64,000 nt of DNA from JANQIO01 sp965601975 (GTDB lineage Bacteria > Pseudomonadota > Gammaproteobacteria > Pseudomonadales > Halieaceae), in assembly GCA_965601975.1 (NCBI GenBank), contig OZ271856.1, positions 3,348,001-3,412,000 of the forward strand, given 5' to 3'. Position 1 is the first letter of the stretch, and every line of letters starts with the position of its first letter. Both the position numbers and the translations under genes were made by a program. Below are positions 1 through 11,574 of this stretch, piece by piece. The notes below the pieces were generated by a model that was not told the origin of the DNA, ran no database searches, and saw nothing but the letters and a program-made list of their open reading frames with translations.

Positions 1-268
1 CGGAGCGGCTGACCAGGTCGAAGGTCACCGGCTGGTAACGCGCCCACCAGGCGTACTGGCGGTACAGCTTTTTGCTATTGTGGCCCACGTGTTCGTTGGG
101 TGGCGACACCTGCACCGCGGAAAATCCGGCCGGCCCCAGCACCTGCTCGCATTCCTGCGCTACATCGGCCCAGCGCCACTCGAACAGCTGCACGAAAACC
201 GAGCGCTCATCGGCCTGGGCCGGCAGGCACAGGCAGGCACCGATCAGTGCGACAAACAGGAACCTCAA
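1..268 (-). CDS. Secreted alpha-amylase (GH13), N-terminal part, cut by the window edge
   Basis: The 89 visible residues start with a hydrophobic signal peptide ending near LPAQA. They continue with FVQLFEWRWADVAQEC and VQVSPPNEH, the N-terminal signature of animal-type alpha-amylases, also found in marine Pseudoalteromonas enzymes. The enzyme would hydrolyse alpha-1,4-glucan outside the cytoplasm and feed maltodextrins to the upstream-encoded MalQ and GlgP. The likely start is TTG at 268-266, overlapping the malQ stop (TTGA); an in-frame GTG lies 24 bases upstream inside malQ. It is the last visible gene of the glgB-glgX-glgP-malQ operon, so a secreted enzyme is co-transcribed with cytosolic ones. 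The catalytic region lies outside the window. Confidence 0.85.
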   Translation of the reverse strand, partial: MRFLFVALIGACLCLPAQADERSVFVQLFEWRWADVAQECEQVLGPAGFSAVQVSPPNEHVGHNSKKLYRQYAWWARYQPVTFDLVSRS

Positions 269-2385
269 GTGCGCGCCTCTCGCATCGCGGTACACAGCTC
301 GGCTACGGACTCGCGCTGGAACAGGTTCTCCAGGGGCCAACGCAATTTGCGCTGCCAGTTCTTATGGGTGTCGAAGGTACCGGGCACATTGACCGGGGAC
401 ACCATGCCCATCAGGTCTTCCAGCTGCGCGATCATGACCGCCGAGCGGCTGTGGGCCAGGAAGCGGTGAACGGCGACATTCAGCGCGTCAGTCATGGCAG
501 GTATGGCGGCGGCGTCGCCCTCCCCGTCCCAGCAGCCGTCCGCGATCAGTGCATCCAGCAGCCGCTGCCGGTCGAGCACGCGATTACTGCGCATTTCAGC
601 GACCGTGGCCTCGGACCCCAGCAGGTCGAGGTCCGCCCGCAGCTCGATATCGGAGCCGTCCCACCAGCTGGCCAGGGGCGGCAGGTCGTGGGTGGTGACG
701 GTGGCCACGGCTTCCCGGGGGTAATCCGCAGGCGCAATCATTCCGGACTTCGACTTCTCGAAATACAGCACCCGGTAGGAGAACAGGTGGTTCTCTTCCA
801 TGACCTGGGTGAGCTCCTCGGGCACCGTGCCCAGGTCTTCGCCGATCACCAGGCAGCGATTGCGCTGGCTTTCCAGGGCGAGGATACCGAGCAGCTCTTC
901 CAGCGAGTAGTTCACGTAGGCGCCGTCCGCGGCGCTGCCGGACTTGGGAATCCACCACAGGCGCAGCAGCGATACGGCGTGGTCATAGCGCACCGCACCA
1001 CAGACCGACATATTCGCGCGCAGGTTGTCCACGAACAGACGGTAGGCGCTGTCCCGCAGCTCGGTGGGGTCCAGGGGCGGGAAGCCCCAGTCCTGGCCGG
1101 ACCTGGCCAGCTCGTCGGGCGGCGCCCCGGCGCTGGCCTCGAGGCAGAAGGCAGACTGGTTGGCCCAGACTTCCGAGCCGTTCATATCCACTCCCACCGC
1201 CAGGTCCAGGTAGATGCCGACGGCCATGCCACACTCACGGGCCACGGCCTGGGCGGTGGCAAGCTGTTCGTTGGCGCACCACTGCAGGAACTGGTAGTAG
1301 CGAACCCGGTCGGCGTGCTCTGCGGCAAACTCCGCCACCGCCGGTGAGGCCGGATCCCGGTACTGTTCGGGCCAGACCGGCCAGCCCCAGATCTGCATGT
1401 CCTGGCGCAGGTAGTATTCGTGCAGGGTGTCGTAGATCGCGTGCAGTTGCAGGGCGTCTCCGCGGGCTTCGCAGAAGCGCTCGAAGGCTTCGCGATCGCG
1501 CGGTGCAGCGTGATCGATGAATCGCCGATACAGCAACTCCAGCACCGGCAGCTTGCAGTCGGCCACGCCCTGGTAGTCGACGTGGTGGGTATCGCGCAGG
1601 GCCGCCAGGCGCCCCTGGAAAGCCTCGCTCTCCACTTGCTCCCGGGCTGGTGCGCAGTCCGCATAACCGGGAACCCGCTCCGGGTCGATATACATCACGT
1701 TCAGGAACGAGCGGTTGGACGGGCTGTAGGGCGAGAAGTGCAGCGGATTGGCCGGGAACAGGGCATGCAGCGGGTTCAGGCCCACGACGTCGACGCCGGC
1801 GCTGGCGGAGTCACGGATCAGCCGTTCCAGGTCCGTGAAATCGCCCATGCCCCAGTTGCGGGCCGAGCGCACCGTGTAGAGCTGCACACTAACGCCAAAT
1901 ACACTGCCGCCGGCCTCGAGTTTGTCCGGCTGGTAGGAGGTGCGCGGCGCCACCAGCATCGCGCACTCGCAGGCGACGGCGCCGTCACTATCCAGCAGTT
2001 GCAGGCGGTGATAGCCCTCTGGACAGGGATTGTCGACGCTGACGGCCCCGTCGAGGTCCCCGGCGTCGAGGTCAAACTTCTCACCGCGCTCGCAGAGCGC
2101 GCGCAGCTCCCAGCCACCCGCCTGTTCGGGCAGGTCCAGTTCCAGTTCGATCGGGTCGCCGTGCCGCAGCAGCAGGGTTTTCGGCAGCGGCCGGGCGCTG
2201 GCGGCGGCGAGTTTCGACAGGGCCTCACTGGCCGACTCTTCCGTCGCCGTGTAACCCATGGCCGCCAATACCGCCATGCGCGCCGCGGGCGCGATCTGTA
2301 CCGGGTCTTTCTTGAAGTCCAGGTAGTCGCGGCCGATGCCGCAGCGGTCACTCAGTTTTTCCAGCGCGCTCATGGCCGGTGTCAC
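265..2385 (-). CDS. malQ: 4-alpha-glucanotransferase (amylomaltase)
   Basis: This cytosolic GH77 enzyme transfers maltodextrin segments and releases glucose. The protein is 706 aa; E. coli MalQ is 694. The catalytic triad is visible: nucleophile D468 in VRYDHAVSLLR, acid/base E516 in VIGEDLGT, and D567 in TTHDLPPLASWW. The acceptor-site segment SPYSPSNRSFLNVMYID is near 218-234. The GTG start at 2385 overlaps the glgP stop as GTGA, which suggests translational coupling. An ATG at 2373 (MSALEKL) is the alternative start. The stop overlaps the start of the secreted amylase. The function is standard for glycogen and maltodextrin breakdown. Confidence 0.95.
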   Translation of the reverse strand: MTPAMSALEKLSDRCGIGRDYLDFKKDPVQIAPAARMAVLAAMGYTATEESASEALSKLAAASARPLPKTLLLRHGDPIELELDLPEQAGGWELRALCERGEKFDLDAGDLDGAVSVDNPCPEGYHRLQLLDSDGAVACECAMLVAPRTSYQPDKLEAGGSVFGVSVQLYTVRSARNWGMGDFTDLERLIRDSASAGVDVVGLNPLHALFPANPLHFSPYSPSNRSFLNVMYIDPERVPGYADCAPAREQVESEAFQGRLAALRDTHHVDYQGVADCKLPVLELLYRRFIDHAAPRDREAFERFCEARGDALQLHAIYDTLHEYYLRQDMQIWGWPVWPEQYRDPASPAVAEFAAEHADRVRYYQFLQWCANEQLATAQAVARECGMAVGIYLDLAVGVDMNGSEVWANQSAFCLEASAGAPPDELARSGQDWGFPPLDPTELRDSAYRLFVDNLRANMSVCGAVRYDHAVSLLRLWWIPKSGSAADGAYVNYSLEELLGILALESQRNRCLVIGEDLGTVPEELTQVMEENHLFSYRVLYFEKSKSGMIAPADYPREAVATVTTHDLPPLASWWDGSDIELRADLDLLGSEATVAEMRSNRVLDRQRLLDALIADGCWDGEGDAAAIPAMTDALNVAVHRFLAHSRSAVMIAQLEDLMGMVSPVNVPGTFDTHKNWQRKLRWPLENLFQRESVAELCTAMREART

Positions 2386-4861
2386 AGTCCCCAGATGTCG
2401 TCGGCGTAGTCACGGATGGTGCGGTCGCTGGAGAAGCGCCCACTGGCCGCCGTGTTGAGAATGCTGGAGCGCAGCCAGTTGTCGCGGTCCTGGTAAGCCG
2501 CGGCTACTCGCTCCTGGGCCTCGACAAAGGCGGGGAAGTCCACCAGCGTCATCCACGGGTCCGTGGGACTCAGCAGGGCCTCCAGCAGCGGCTGGAATAT
2601 GCCGGTCTCCTCACCGCAGAACTCATCGCTGCCGAGCAGTGCCAGAACACGCTGCAATGCGGGACTCGCATCGAGGAAGGCTTCGGGGTCGTAGTCCTGC
2701 CGCGTCGACTTGACCTCTTCCGTGGTGAGACCGAAGTGAAAGCCGTGCTCCAGGCCGACGGCGTCGAAGATCTCGATATTGGCGCCGTCCATGGTGCCGA
2801 TGGTCAGTGCACCGTTCATCATGAACTTCATGTTGCCCGTGCCCGACGCCTCCTTACCCGCGGTGGAGATCTGCTCGGACAGCTCCGTGCCAGAACAGAT
2901 CACTTCCATCGCCGAGACCCCGTAGTTCGGGATAAAGGCTACCCGCAGCCAGGGCTGCGCGGCGGGATCGTTGTTGACCTTCTCGGCAATGCCATTGATA
3001 AGGCGGATGATGAGCTTCGCCAGTGCGTAGCTGGGGGCCGCCTTGCCGCCGATCAGCACACAGCGCGGCACCATGCCCTCGGTGTCGCCGCGGCAGATCC
3101 GGTCGTACAGGTGGATCATGTGCAGGGCGTTCATCAGCTGCCGCTTGTACTCGTGGATACGCTTGACCTGGCTGTCAAAGAGGAAGTCCACGGGGAACTC
3201 AACGCCACAGCGGCGCTCCACCAGCTGCGCAATGCGCACTTTGTTGGTCTGCTTGACCTCGAACCAGCGCTCGCGGAAGTCCGCATCCTCCACGTGGTCG
3301 CGCAGGGCCGTCAACTGGTTGGCGTCATCGATCCAGCCATCGCCGATGGTCTCGTTGAGAAGCTGCTTAAGCGCCCTGTTGCACTGGGACAGCCAGCGGC
3401 GGTGGGTAACCCCATTGGTCTTGTTGTTGAATTTCTCGGGCCACAGCTCGTAGAAATCCGGGAACAGCTCTGTCTTGACCAGGCCGGAGTGCAGCTTGGC
3501 CACGCCGTTCACCGACATACCGCCGACAATGCCCAGGTGGGACATGCGCACCTGGGCGTGATCGCCCTTGGAAATGATGGACATTTTCGCCGCCCGCTCC
3601 TCGTCGCCGGGCCAGGCCGCCTCCAGCTGCTCGCCAAAGCGCCGGTCGATCTCGAGGATGATCTCGGTGATGCGCGGCAGCAGGTACTCAAACATGGCCA
3701 GCGGCCACTGCTCCAGCGCCTCCGGCAGCAGGGTGTGGTTGGTGTAGGCCATGCAGGCGCGGGTGATGGTCCAGGCCTCGTCCCACTCCAGCTCGTGCTC
3801 ATCGATCAGCAGCCGCATCAGTTCGGGAATGGCGCAGATCGGGTGCGTGTCGTTGAGCTGGAAGCAATTGAGTTCCGCGAAGTGGCGGAACTCCTCTCCG
3901 TGGTGAGAGACCCAGTTAGCGACCACGTCCTGCAGGCTGGCGGAACAGTGGAAGTACTGCTGCCGCAAGCGCAGCAGCTTGCCGGCCTCGGTCTCATCAC
4001 TGGGGTACAGCACCATGGTGATTTCTTCCGCCTGGTTCTTCGCCGTCAGGGACGCCAGGTGATCCCCCGCGTTGAACGCGTGCAGGTCGATCTCCTGCCG
4101 GGCTTCGGCGGACCACAGTCGCAGCAGGTTGACGCGCTCATTGCCGTGTCCCGGTACGGGGATGTCGTGCGGTACGGCCATCACATCTTCGGTGTCCACC
4201 AGGCGCACATGGGCGCGACCGTCCTCATCCACCCAGTGCTCCGTGTGACCGAAAAACGGCACAGTCCGGGCCTGCTCGGGGCGCTTGATCTCCCAGGGAT
4301 ACCCGCGCCGCAGCCAGGTATCGGGTTGCTCTACCTGGTAGCCGCTTTCGATGGCCTGGCGAAACATGCCGAAGCGATAGCGCAGGCCATAGCCCGTCAC
4401 CGGGAGATCCAGGGTGGCGCAGCTGTCCAGGAAACAGGCCGCGAGCCGACCCAGGCCACCGTTGCCCAGCGCCGCGTCCGCCTCCTCTTCGGCCAGCTCC
4501 TCGTAGGAGACGCCCAGGTCGCGCAGGGCGACCCGCAGTTCTTCCTCGAGCTCGAGGTTGTCCACGGCATTGCTGAGCAGGCGCCCGATCAGGAATTCGA
4601 GACTCAGGTAATGCACCTGCTTGCGCTCGGCCTCCAGGTCCGCCTGGCGCTGCCGGGTCGAGGGTTCCAGCATGCTGTCACGCAGGGTGAAGCCCAGCGC
4701 CTTGAACAACTCCCTCGCCGAGGTTTCATCCGCATCCGCCTGGCCGAGGGAGACACTCATATGCCGGCGGATATCTTCCGCCAGCTCGTGACCGCGCTCC
4801 TCCAGCCCGTTGGACTCCACGTTGCCGCCCGCTTGGGGCTCCGATGAATCAGCCACAGCCA

Positions 4862-4862
<1 letters not shown>
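2382..4862 (-). CDS. glgP: Glycogen/maltodextrin phosphorylase
   Basis: This GT35 phosphorylase releases glucose-1-phosphate from alpha-1,4-glucan ends. The 826-aa length is close to E. coli GlgP (815). The PLP-binding region KEASGTGNMKFMMNG carries the Schiff-base lysine in GNMK. The segments GNGGLGRLAACFLDS and HEYKRQLMN are also typical of the family. The start is the ATG at 4862-4860, which overlaps the glgX stop by one base (TAATG). The frame stays open upstream, but that extension lies inside glgX and is not family-like. GlgP sits between the debranching enzyme and MalQ, the expected order for complete glucan degradation. Confidence 0.95.
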
Positions 4863-6927
<2,065 letters not shown>

Positions 6928-6940
<13 letters not shown>

Positions 6941-8826
6941 TCCTCGTAAACCAGCGTGGACAGCGGCGGCAGGCTCAGGTTCAAGGACAGGGCCTTGCCA
7001 TGGGCTGCCACCGGATCGACGACCGGTGTTTCGTGGGCGGGATAATCGCTGCCGCCGAACTCACCGGCGTCCGTATTGAGGCGCAGGCGATAGCGGCGGT
7101 CGAGGGCCACGCCCAGCCGGTACTCCGGGTGGGGCTTCGGCGTGAAGTTACAGATGGCGATGCAGGCGTTGCCATCGCGGTCGCGGCGGCGGAAGGCCAG
7201 CACCGAGTTCTGCATATCTCCCCCCTCCAGCCACTCGAAGCCCTCGGGCTGGCAGTCCAGCTGATGCAGGGCCGGCAGCTCGCGATACAGTGCGTTCAGC
7301 TGCCGCACCAGCTGCTGCACCCCCGCGTGGCGTGGCTGTTCCAGCAGCGCCCAGTCCAGCGCGGAGTCGTGATCCCATTCCTTTTCCTGGGCAAATTCGC
7401 CGCCCATGAACAGCAGCTTCTTGCCCGGGTGGGTCCACATAAATCCGTAGTAGGCCCGCAGGTTCGCAAACCGCTGCCAGTCGTCCCCGGGCATGCGCCC
7501 CAGGATACTGCCTTTCTCATGGACCACCTCGTCATGGCTCAGCGGCAGCAGGTAGTTCTCGCTGAACGCATAGCTCAGGCCAAAGGTCAGGTCGTTGTGG
7601 TGGTGGGCGCGATGCACCGGGTCCCGGGACATGTAGCGAAGCGTGTCGTGCATCCAGCCCATGTTCCACTTATAGCCGAACCCGAGGCCGCCGGCATCCG
7701 TGGGCCGGGATACGCCCGGCCAGGCGGTGGATTCCTCGGCGATGGTGGCGATGCCGGGGTGGTTGCCGTACACGCGTTCGTTGAGGCGTCGGAGAAAAGC
7801 AATCGCCTCCAGGTTTTCGTTGCCGCCGTGTTCGTTGGGGACCCATTCCCCCTCTTCGCGGCTGTAGTCCAGGTAGAGCATGGAGGCCACGGCATCGACC
7901 CGCAGGCCGTCGATATGGAACTCGTCCAGCCAGTAGTTGGCGTTGCTCAACAGGAAGCTCAGCACCTCGTTGCGGCCCATGTTGTAGATCAGGGTGTTCC
8001 AGTCCTGGTGGAAGCCCTTCCTCGGGTCCTCGTGCTCGTACAGGGCGGTGCCGTCGAACTGGCCCAGTCCGTGGGGATCGGTCGGGAAATGCGCGGGCAC
8101 CCAGTCCTGCAGGACCGCGAGCCCCGCCTGGTGGCAGCGGTCCACGAAGTAGCGAAAATCCGCTGGCGTTCCGAAGCGGCTGGTGGGCGCGAACATGCCC
8201 ACGGGCTGGTAACCCCAGGAACCGTCGAAGGGATACTCGCTCATGGGCATGAGCTGCAGGTGGGTGAACCCCATATCCACCGCGTATTCGACCAACTCGT
8301 CGGCCAGGTCGCGGTAGCTGTAGTAGCCGTTGCCGCCGCGCCGCCGCCAGGAACCGAGATGCACTTCGTAGACCGAGATCGGCGCTTCCCGGTTGTTGTG
8401 CTGTTCGCGCCTGGCGAGCCAGTCGGCATCGCCCCAGGAATAGCCGCCCTCGGGACAGATGACCGAGGCGGTCTCGCCGGGCCGCTGCATCTGGCGGGCG
8501 AAGGGGTCGGCTTTCAGGGGCAGCAGTTCGCCGGCGCGGTCCCAGATGGCGAACTTGTAGTGGGCGCCTGGCTCGGCCGCCGCCACGGTGCATTCCCAGA
8601 TGCCGCTGTCGCCCAGACAGCTCAGGGCATCCCGGCTCGCATCCCAGTCGTTGAAGTCGCCCACCACGGCGACGCCGCTGGCGTTCGGCGCCCAGACCCT
8701 GAACACGGTGCCGCCCTCCACAGGGTGGGCGCCCAGCCACTGCCAGGCGCGCTCGTGGGTGCCCTCTGCGAACAGGTAAATATCGTCGCCCCCGGGGGCT
8801 TTTTCCTGGGTCTTCGCTGCCGCCAT
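6928..8826 (-). CDS. glgB: 1,4-alpha-glucan branching enzyme
   Basis: This GH13 enzyme introduces alpha-1,6 branches into glycogen. The order is a CBM48 domain (FRVWAPNASGVAVVGDFNDWD) and then the barrel with nucleophile in DGLRVDAVASMLY, acid in IATIAEESTAWPG and LSHDEVVHEKGS. I chose the ATG at 8826 (MAAAKTQ, 632 aa) because AGGG sits five bases upstream; an ATG at 8844 has no ribosome site. It is the first gene of the operon, so a biosynthetic enzyme leads an otherwise degradative set. glgA and glgC are not in this window. The upstream gap to the divergent LacI regulator carries palindromes that could be operators. Confidence 0.94.
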
Positions 8827-8852
8827 ACCGGCCCTATTTTCCATTATTTGAG

Positions 8853-8876
8853 GCGTGCCAAACACAGTAGGCACGC
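8853..8876. repeat. Inverted repeat in the glgB leader region
   Basis: Seven-base perfect arms GCGTGCC and GGCACGC flank a ten-base A-rich spacer, 27 bases upstream of the chosen glgB start. It could be a regulator site or an mRNA hairpin. No function is established. Confidence 0.4.
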
Positions 8877-8900
8877 GGCCTCCGGCTGGCAATGGCCTGC

Positions 8901-8939
8901 ATACGTATTCACGTTCAGGGCCCAAAAACGGATCCGTTT
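8901..8939. promoter_or_regulatory. Candidate LacI-family operators between glgB and its divergent regulator
   Basis: Two palindromes lie in the divergent gap. ATACGTAT (8901-8908) has the central CG step usual for LacI-family operators. AAACGGATCCGTTT (8926-8939) is a perfect 14-base palindrome. Either could be bound by the LacI-family protein encoded at 9023, controlling both the glycogen operon and itself. This is inferred from position and symmetry. Confidence 0.45.
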
Positions 8940-9022
8940 GCGCCAAAGTACCGGCATGCCATCATTGCGTAAGCCACGGCAAACGCACACAATTTGTGCA
9001 AGCCCCCTATTATCAGGGAATC

Positions 9023-10048
9023 ATGCCAGAGAGAAAGGCAACCTCGTTTGATATTGCCGCGCGGGCCGGCGTTTCGCAGTCGACGGTTTCCCGCGCCTTG
9101 CGCAATAGTCCGCTGGTGAATCCGGAGACCCGGGAGCGGGTCCAGGCGATCGCCCGGGAGCTCAACTACCAGGTCGATCGCACCGCCAGCAGCCTGCGCA
9201 CCGGGCATACCCGCACCCTGGCGTTGCTGCTGTTCGAGGACGCCCCGGACCAGGCCTCGTCGATCAACCCCTTCTTTCTTTCCATGCTGGGCAGCATCAC
9301 CAAGGCCTGCTCGGCCCACGATTACGACCTGCTGGTGTCCTTCCAGAGCCCGGAGGAAGACTGGTACGCGCGGTATGAAGAAGCCCACCGGGCCGACGGC
9401 CTGATCCTGCTGGGCTACGGCGACTACGTCAGCGCACATCCCACCTTGCAGCGGCTGGCGGACTCCGGCGCCCACTGGGTGATCTGGGGGCCGCGATTGC
9501 ATTTCGAGCACGGCATCTGCGTGGGCTCGGACAACCAGCTCGGCGGGTACCGGGCCACCCAGCACCTGCTGGGCCTGGGACGCAGAAAAGTCGCGTTCCT
9601 GGGCTGCAACTCCGAACAGGCGCCGGAATTTGCGGACCGCTACAAGGGCTACGCACAGGCCCTGGAAGAAGCGGGCCTGTCGGTCGATGACGACCTGCAG
9701 GTCTACGCGGAGAGCACGGAGGCCAGCGGCGCCGACGCCGTGGCGAGCCTGTATGAAGCAGGCGTGGAGATCGACGGGCTGGTCTGCTCAAGCGACCTGA
9801 TCGCCATCGGCGCCATGCGCTGGCTGCAGGCCAAGGGTGTGGATGTGCCCTCGGACGTGGCGATTGTCGGCTTCGACGATATCCAGGCCGCGGCCTACTG
9901 CACGCCGGCCCTGACGACGGTCAGGCAGGATGTGAAGGCGGCGGGTGAAACCCTGGTGGACGTGGCCCTGCAGCTCATCGAGACCGGGGAAGAAAAGTCC
10001 CGCCTGCTGGAGCCCCAGCTGATCGTGCGCGAATCCTGCGGCGCGTGA
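9023..10048 (+). CDS. LacI-family transcriptional regulator
   Basis: The 341-aa protein starts with a LacI helix-turn-helix (FDIAARAGVSQSTVSRALRN, about residues 9-28) and hinge helix (ASSLRTG), followed by a periplasmic-binding-protein-like sugar domain ending VGFDDIQAAAYCTPALTTVRQD. The start at 9023 (MPERKATS) places the HTH at the N-terminus as the family requires; GGGA precedes it closely. Divergent orientation to glgB makes it the probable local regulator of glycogen and maltodextrin genes. The effector cannot be read from sequence; a maltodextrin or sugar phosphate is plausible. It is not close enough to a named regulator for a symbol. Confidence 0.9.
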   Translation: MPERKATSFDIAARAGVSQSTVSRALRNSPLVNPETRERVQAIARELNYQVDRTASSLRTGHTRTLALLLFEDAPDQASSINPFFLSMLGSITKACSAHDYDLLVSFQSPEEDWYARYEEAHRADGLILLGYGDYVSAHPTLQRLADSGAHWVIWGPRLHFEHGICVGSDNQLGGYRATQHLLGLGRRKVAFLGCNSEQAPEFADRYKGYAQALEEAGLSVDDDLQVYAESTEASGADAVASLYEAGVEIDGLVCSSDLIAIGAMRWLQAKGVDVPSDVAIVGFDDIQAAAYCTPALTTVRQDVKAAGETLVDVALQLIETGEEKSRLLEPQLIVRESCGA

Positions 10049-10059
10049 TTCGATAGCCG

Positions 10060-11538
10060 ATGGAACTGGACCTGATTGCGCGAGTCAGCTGCCGGGATGA
10101 ACACCAGCGCGACTTCCTGTTGCGCATGCTGCGAGAGGATTCAAACCGCCCCGGCGACCGGGAAGACGTGGCCGAAGACCATCGCGCCGCATTCGATATT
10201 CTGGAGTTCATTGAAATGCCTGACAGCGCGTGGCCGGCAGGCGACGACGCCCTGGGCGTTTCCTGGCTGGTGGTCGACGAAGCGCCGCTGCTGGACGTCG
10301 CGCGGGCGCTGGGTCGGGTCGGCATCGCCGGGTTCTTCGCGCTGCTGCTGAGTGACGAGGGCTCTGGTGAAGTCTGGTTCCTGGAGCGGGGCGATGTACA
10401 GCGACACACCAGCTGGAAGGGCCGCGACCCCGCAGACCTTGCCGATGGCGCAGGCGACGACCTGATGCCCCTGCTGGAAAAGATCCGCGGCCAGGCCGGC
10501 GACGTCACACCCGGCGCCCCGGAGTCCGGCGGCGACAAGCCTGAAGCGGCGCCCCCGGTCGACGCATCGGCCTGGGCCGGTGAGACCAAGGCCGAACAGG
10601 CCGAGCGCAAGGCCCTGTGGAAGGTGGTACAGCAGAACCTGGTGCTGATAACCAAGGCCACCGAAATATCGCGCGCAAACTTCAAGTATCACCGAGCCCT
10701 GTTTTTCGAGGGCGAATACCAGGGCATGAAGGACGGCAGGCCCGGCGGCGGCCCCCGCGGTGCCTTTGCCTACATGGACGCCATTTTCTGGATCTGGTAC
10801 CACCCGGATATCGACGCGCTGGACATCGACGACCTCCGCAATCATTCCACCTCAGGGCTCGACAACATTCGGCGAACCGTTTTGCTGGACCTGGTTCGCG
10901 CGGGCGCTTTCCCCCCCGACCTGCTGCCGTCAAATTACGGACTCATGGGAGGTCGCGAAAAGCAGGTGATGCAGTACCTCTGTCCCGGCGTGGACTTCCG
11001 GCAAAAAATTTCCCTGAGCGGCCGGCTCTCCAGAAAGCAGTATCTCCCCTGCCCTACCCCGGAAAGGGTTTTCTGGGTCTGCCTGGGCGGCACCGGGCGT
11101 GAGCTGCGGACCGACGCCCTGTTCTTCCCCCACAGCATGGGTCAGTTCCTGTGGCCACAGCTGTCCTTCAATCTCGAGCACTATCCTGACGAGTTCCTGG
11201 TGGACGACCAGAACGGCTATGCCGCGGACAAGCGCCGGCGCATCCTCAAGCTGATCGCAGAAATACAGCATTTTTCCCAGCGACAGGATGCCTCCGCGCG
11301 CCGACCCAGCACCATCGCACTCGTGGAGCGGCTGACCGGGATGCACGAGCGCGGCGAGATGTCGCCGGCCCTGCTGGAGCTTTGGCAGCAGGCGGAAGAT
11401 GATCGAGACGCGCTGATCGAGGAACATCGGGAGGAAGGCGGGGTTCACATGTCGGACGAACTGTGCCGCGAACGCTTTGGTGACGCGCCGGGACAGGAAG
11501 AGCAGGAGGCGAGAATCGCCGCCTGGCTCACAATCTGA
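10060..11538 (+). CDS. Uncharacterised 492-aa protein
   Basis: I do not recognise this protein. There is no signal peptide or membrane segment, so it is probably cytosolic. An acidic N-terminal part (1-150) is joined by a Pro/Ala/Gly linker (about 155-190) to a larger C-terminal part (190-440) rich in aromatic residues, for example IFWIWYHPDIDALDIDDLRNH and YGLMGGREKQVMQYLCPG. The C-terminus is charged and helical. It begins 11 bases after the LacI regulator and may share its transcript. Its codon use and GC content look like the neighbours. Convergent with the HDOD gene. Confidence 0.7.
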   Translation: MELDLIARVSCRDEHQRDFLLRMLREDSNRPGDREDVAEDHRAAFDILEFIEMPDSAWPAGDDALGVSWLVVDEAPLLDVARALGRVGIAGFFALLLSDEGSGEVWFLERGDVQRHTSWKGRDPADLADGAGDDLMPLLEKIRGQAGDVTPGAPESGGDKPEAAPPVDASAWAGETKAEQAERKALWKVVQQNLVLITKATEISRANFKYHRALFFEGEYQGMKDGRPGGGPRGAFAYMDAIFWIWYHPDIDALDIDDLRNHSTSGLDNIRRTVLLDLVRAGAFPPDLLPSNYGLMGGREKQVMQYLCPGVDFRQKISLSGRLSRKQYLPCPTPERVFWVCLGGTGRELRTDALFFPHSMGQFLWPQLSFNLEHYPDEFLVDDQNGYAADKRRRILKLIAEIQHFSQRQDASARRPSTIALVERLTGMHERGEMSPALLELWQQAEDDRDALIEEHREEGGVHMSDELCRERFGDAPGQEEQEARIAAWLTI

Positions 11539-11574
11539 TTGTGCGCGAATCCTGAGGGGGCTGGACCGCCCGGC

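Noticed and set aside
2379..4847. An 822-codon open frame on the plus strand opposite glgP
   Set aside because: It is a shadow of glgP caused by high GC; its translation has no family features while the minus strand is a full phosphorylase.
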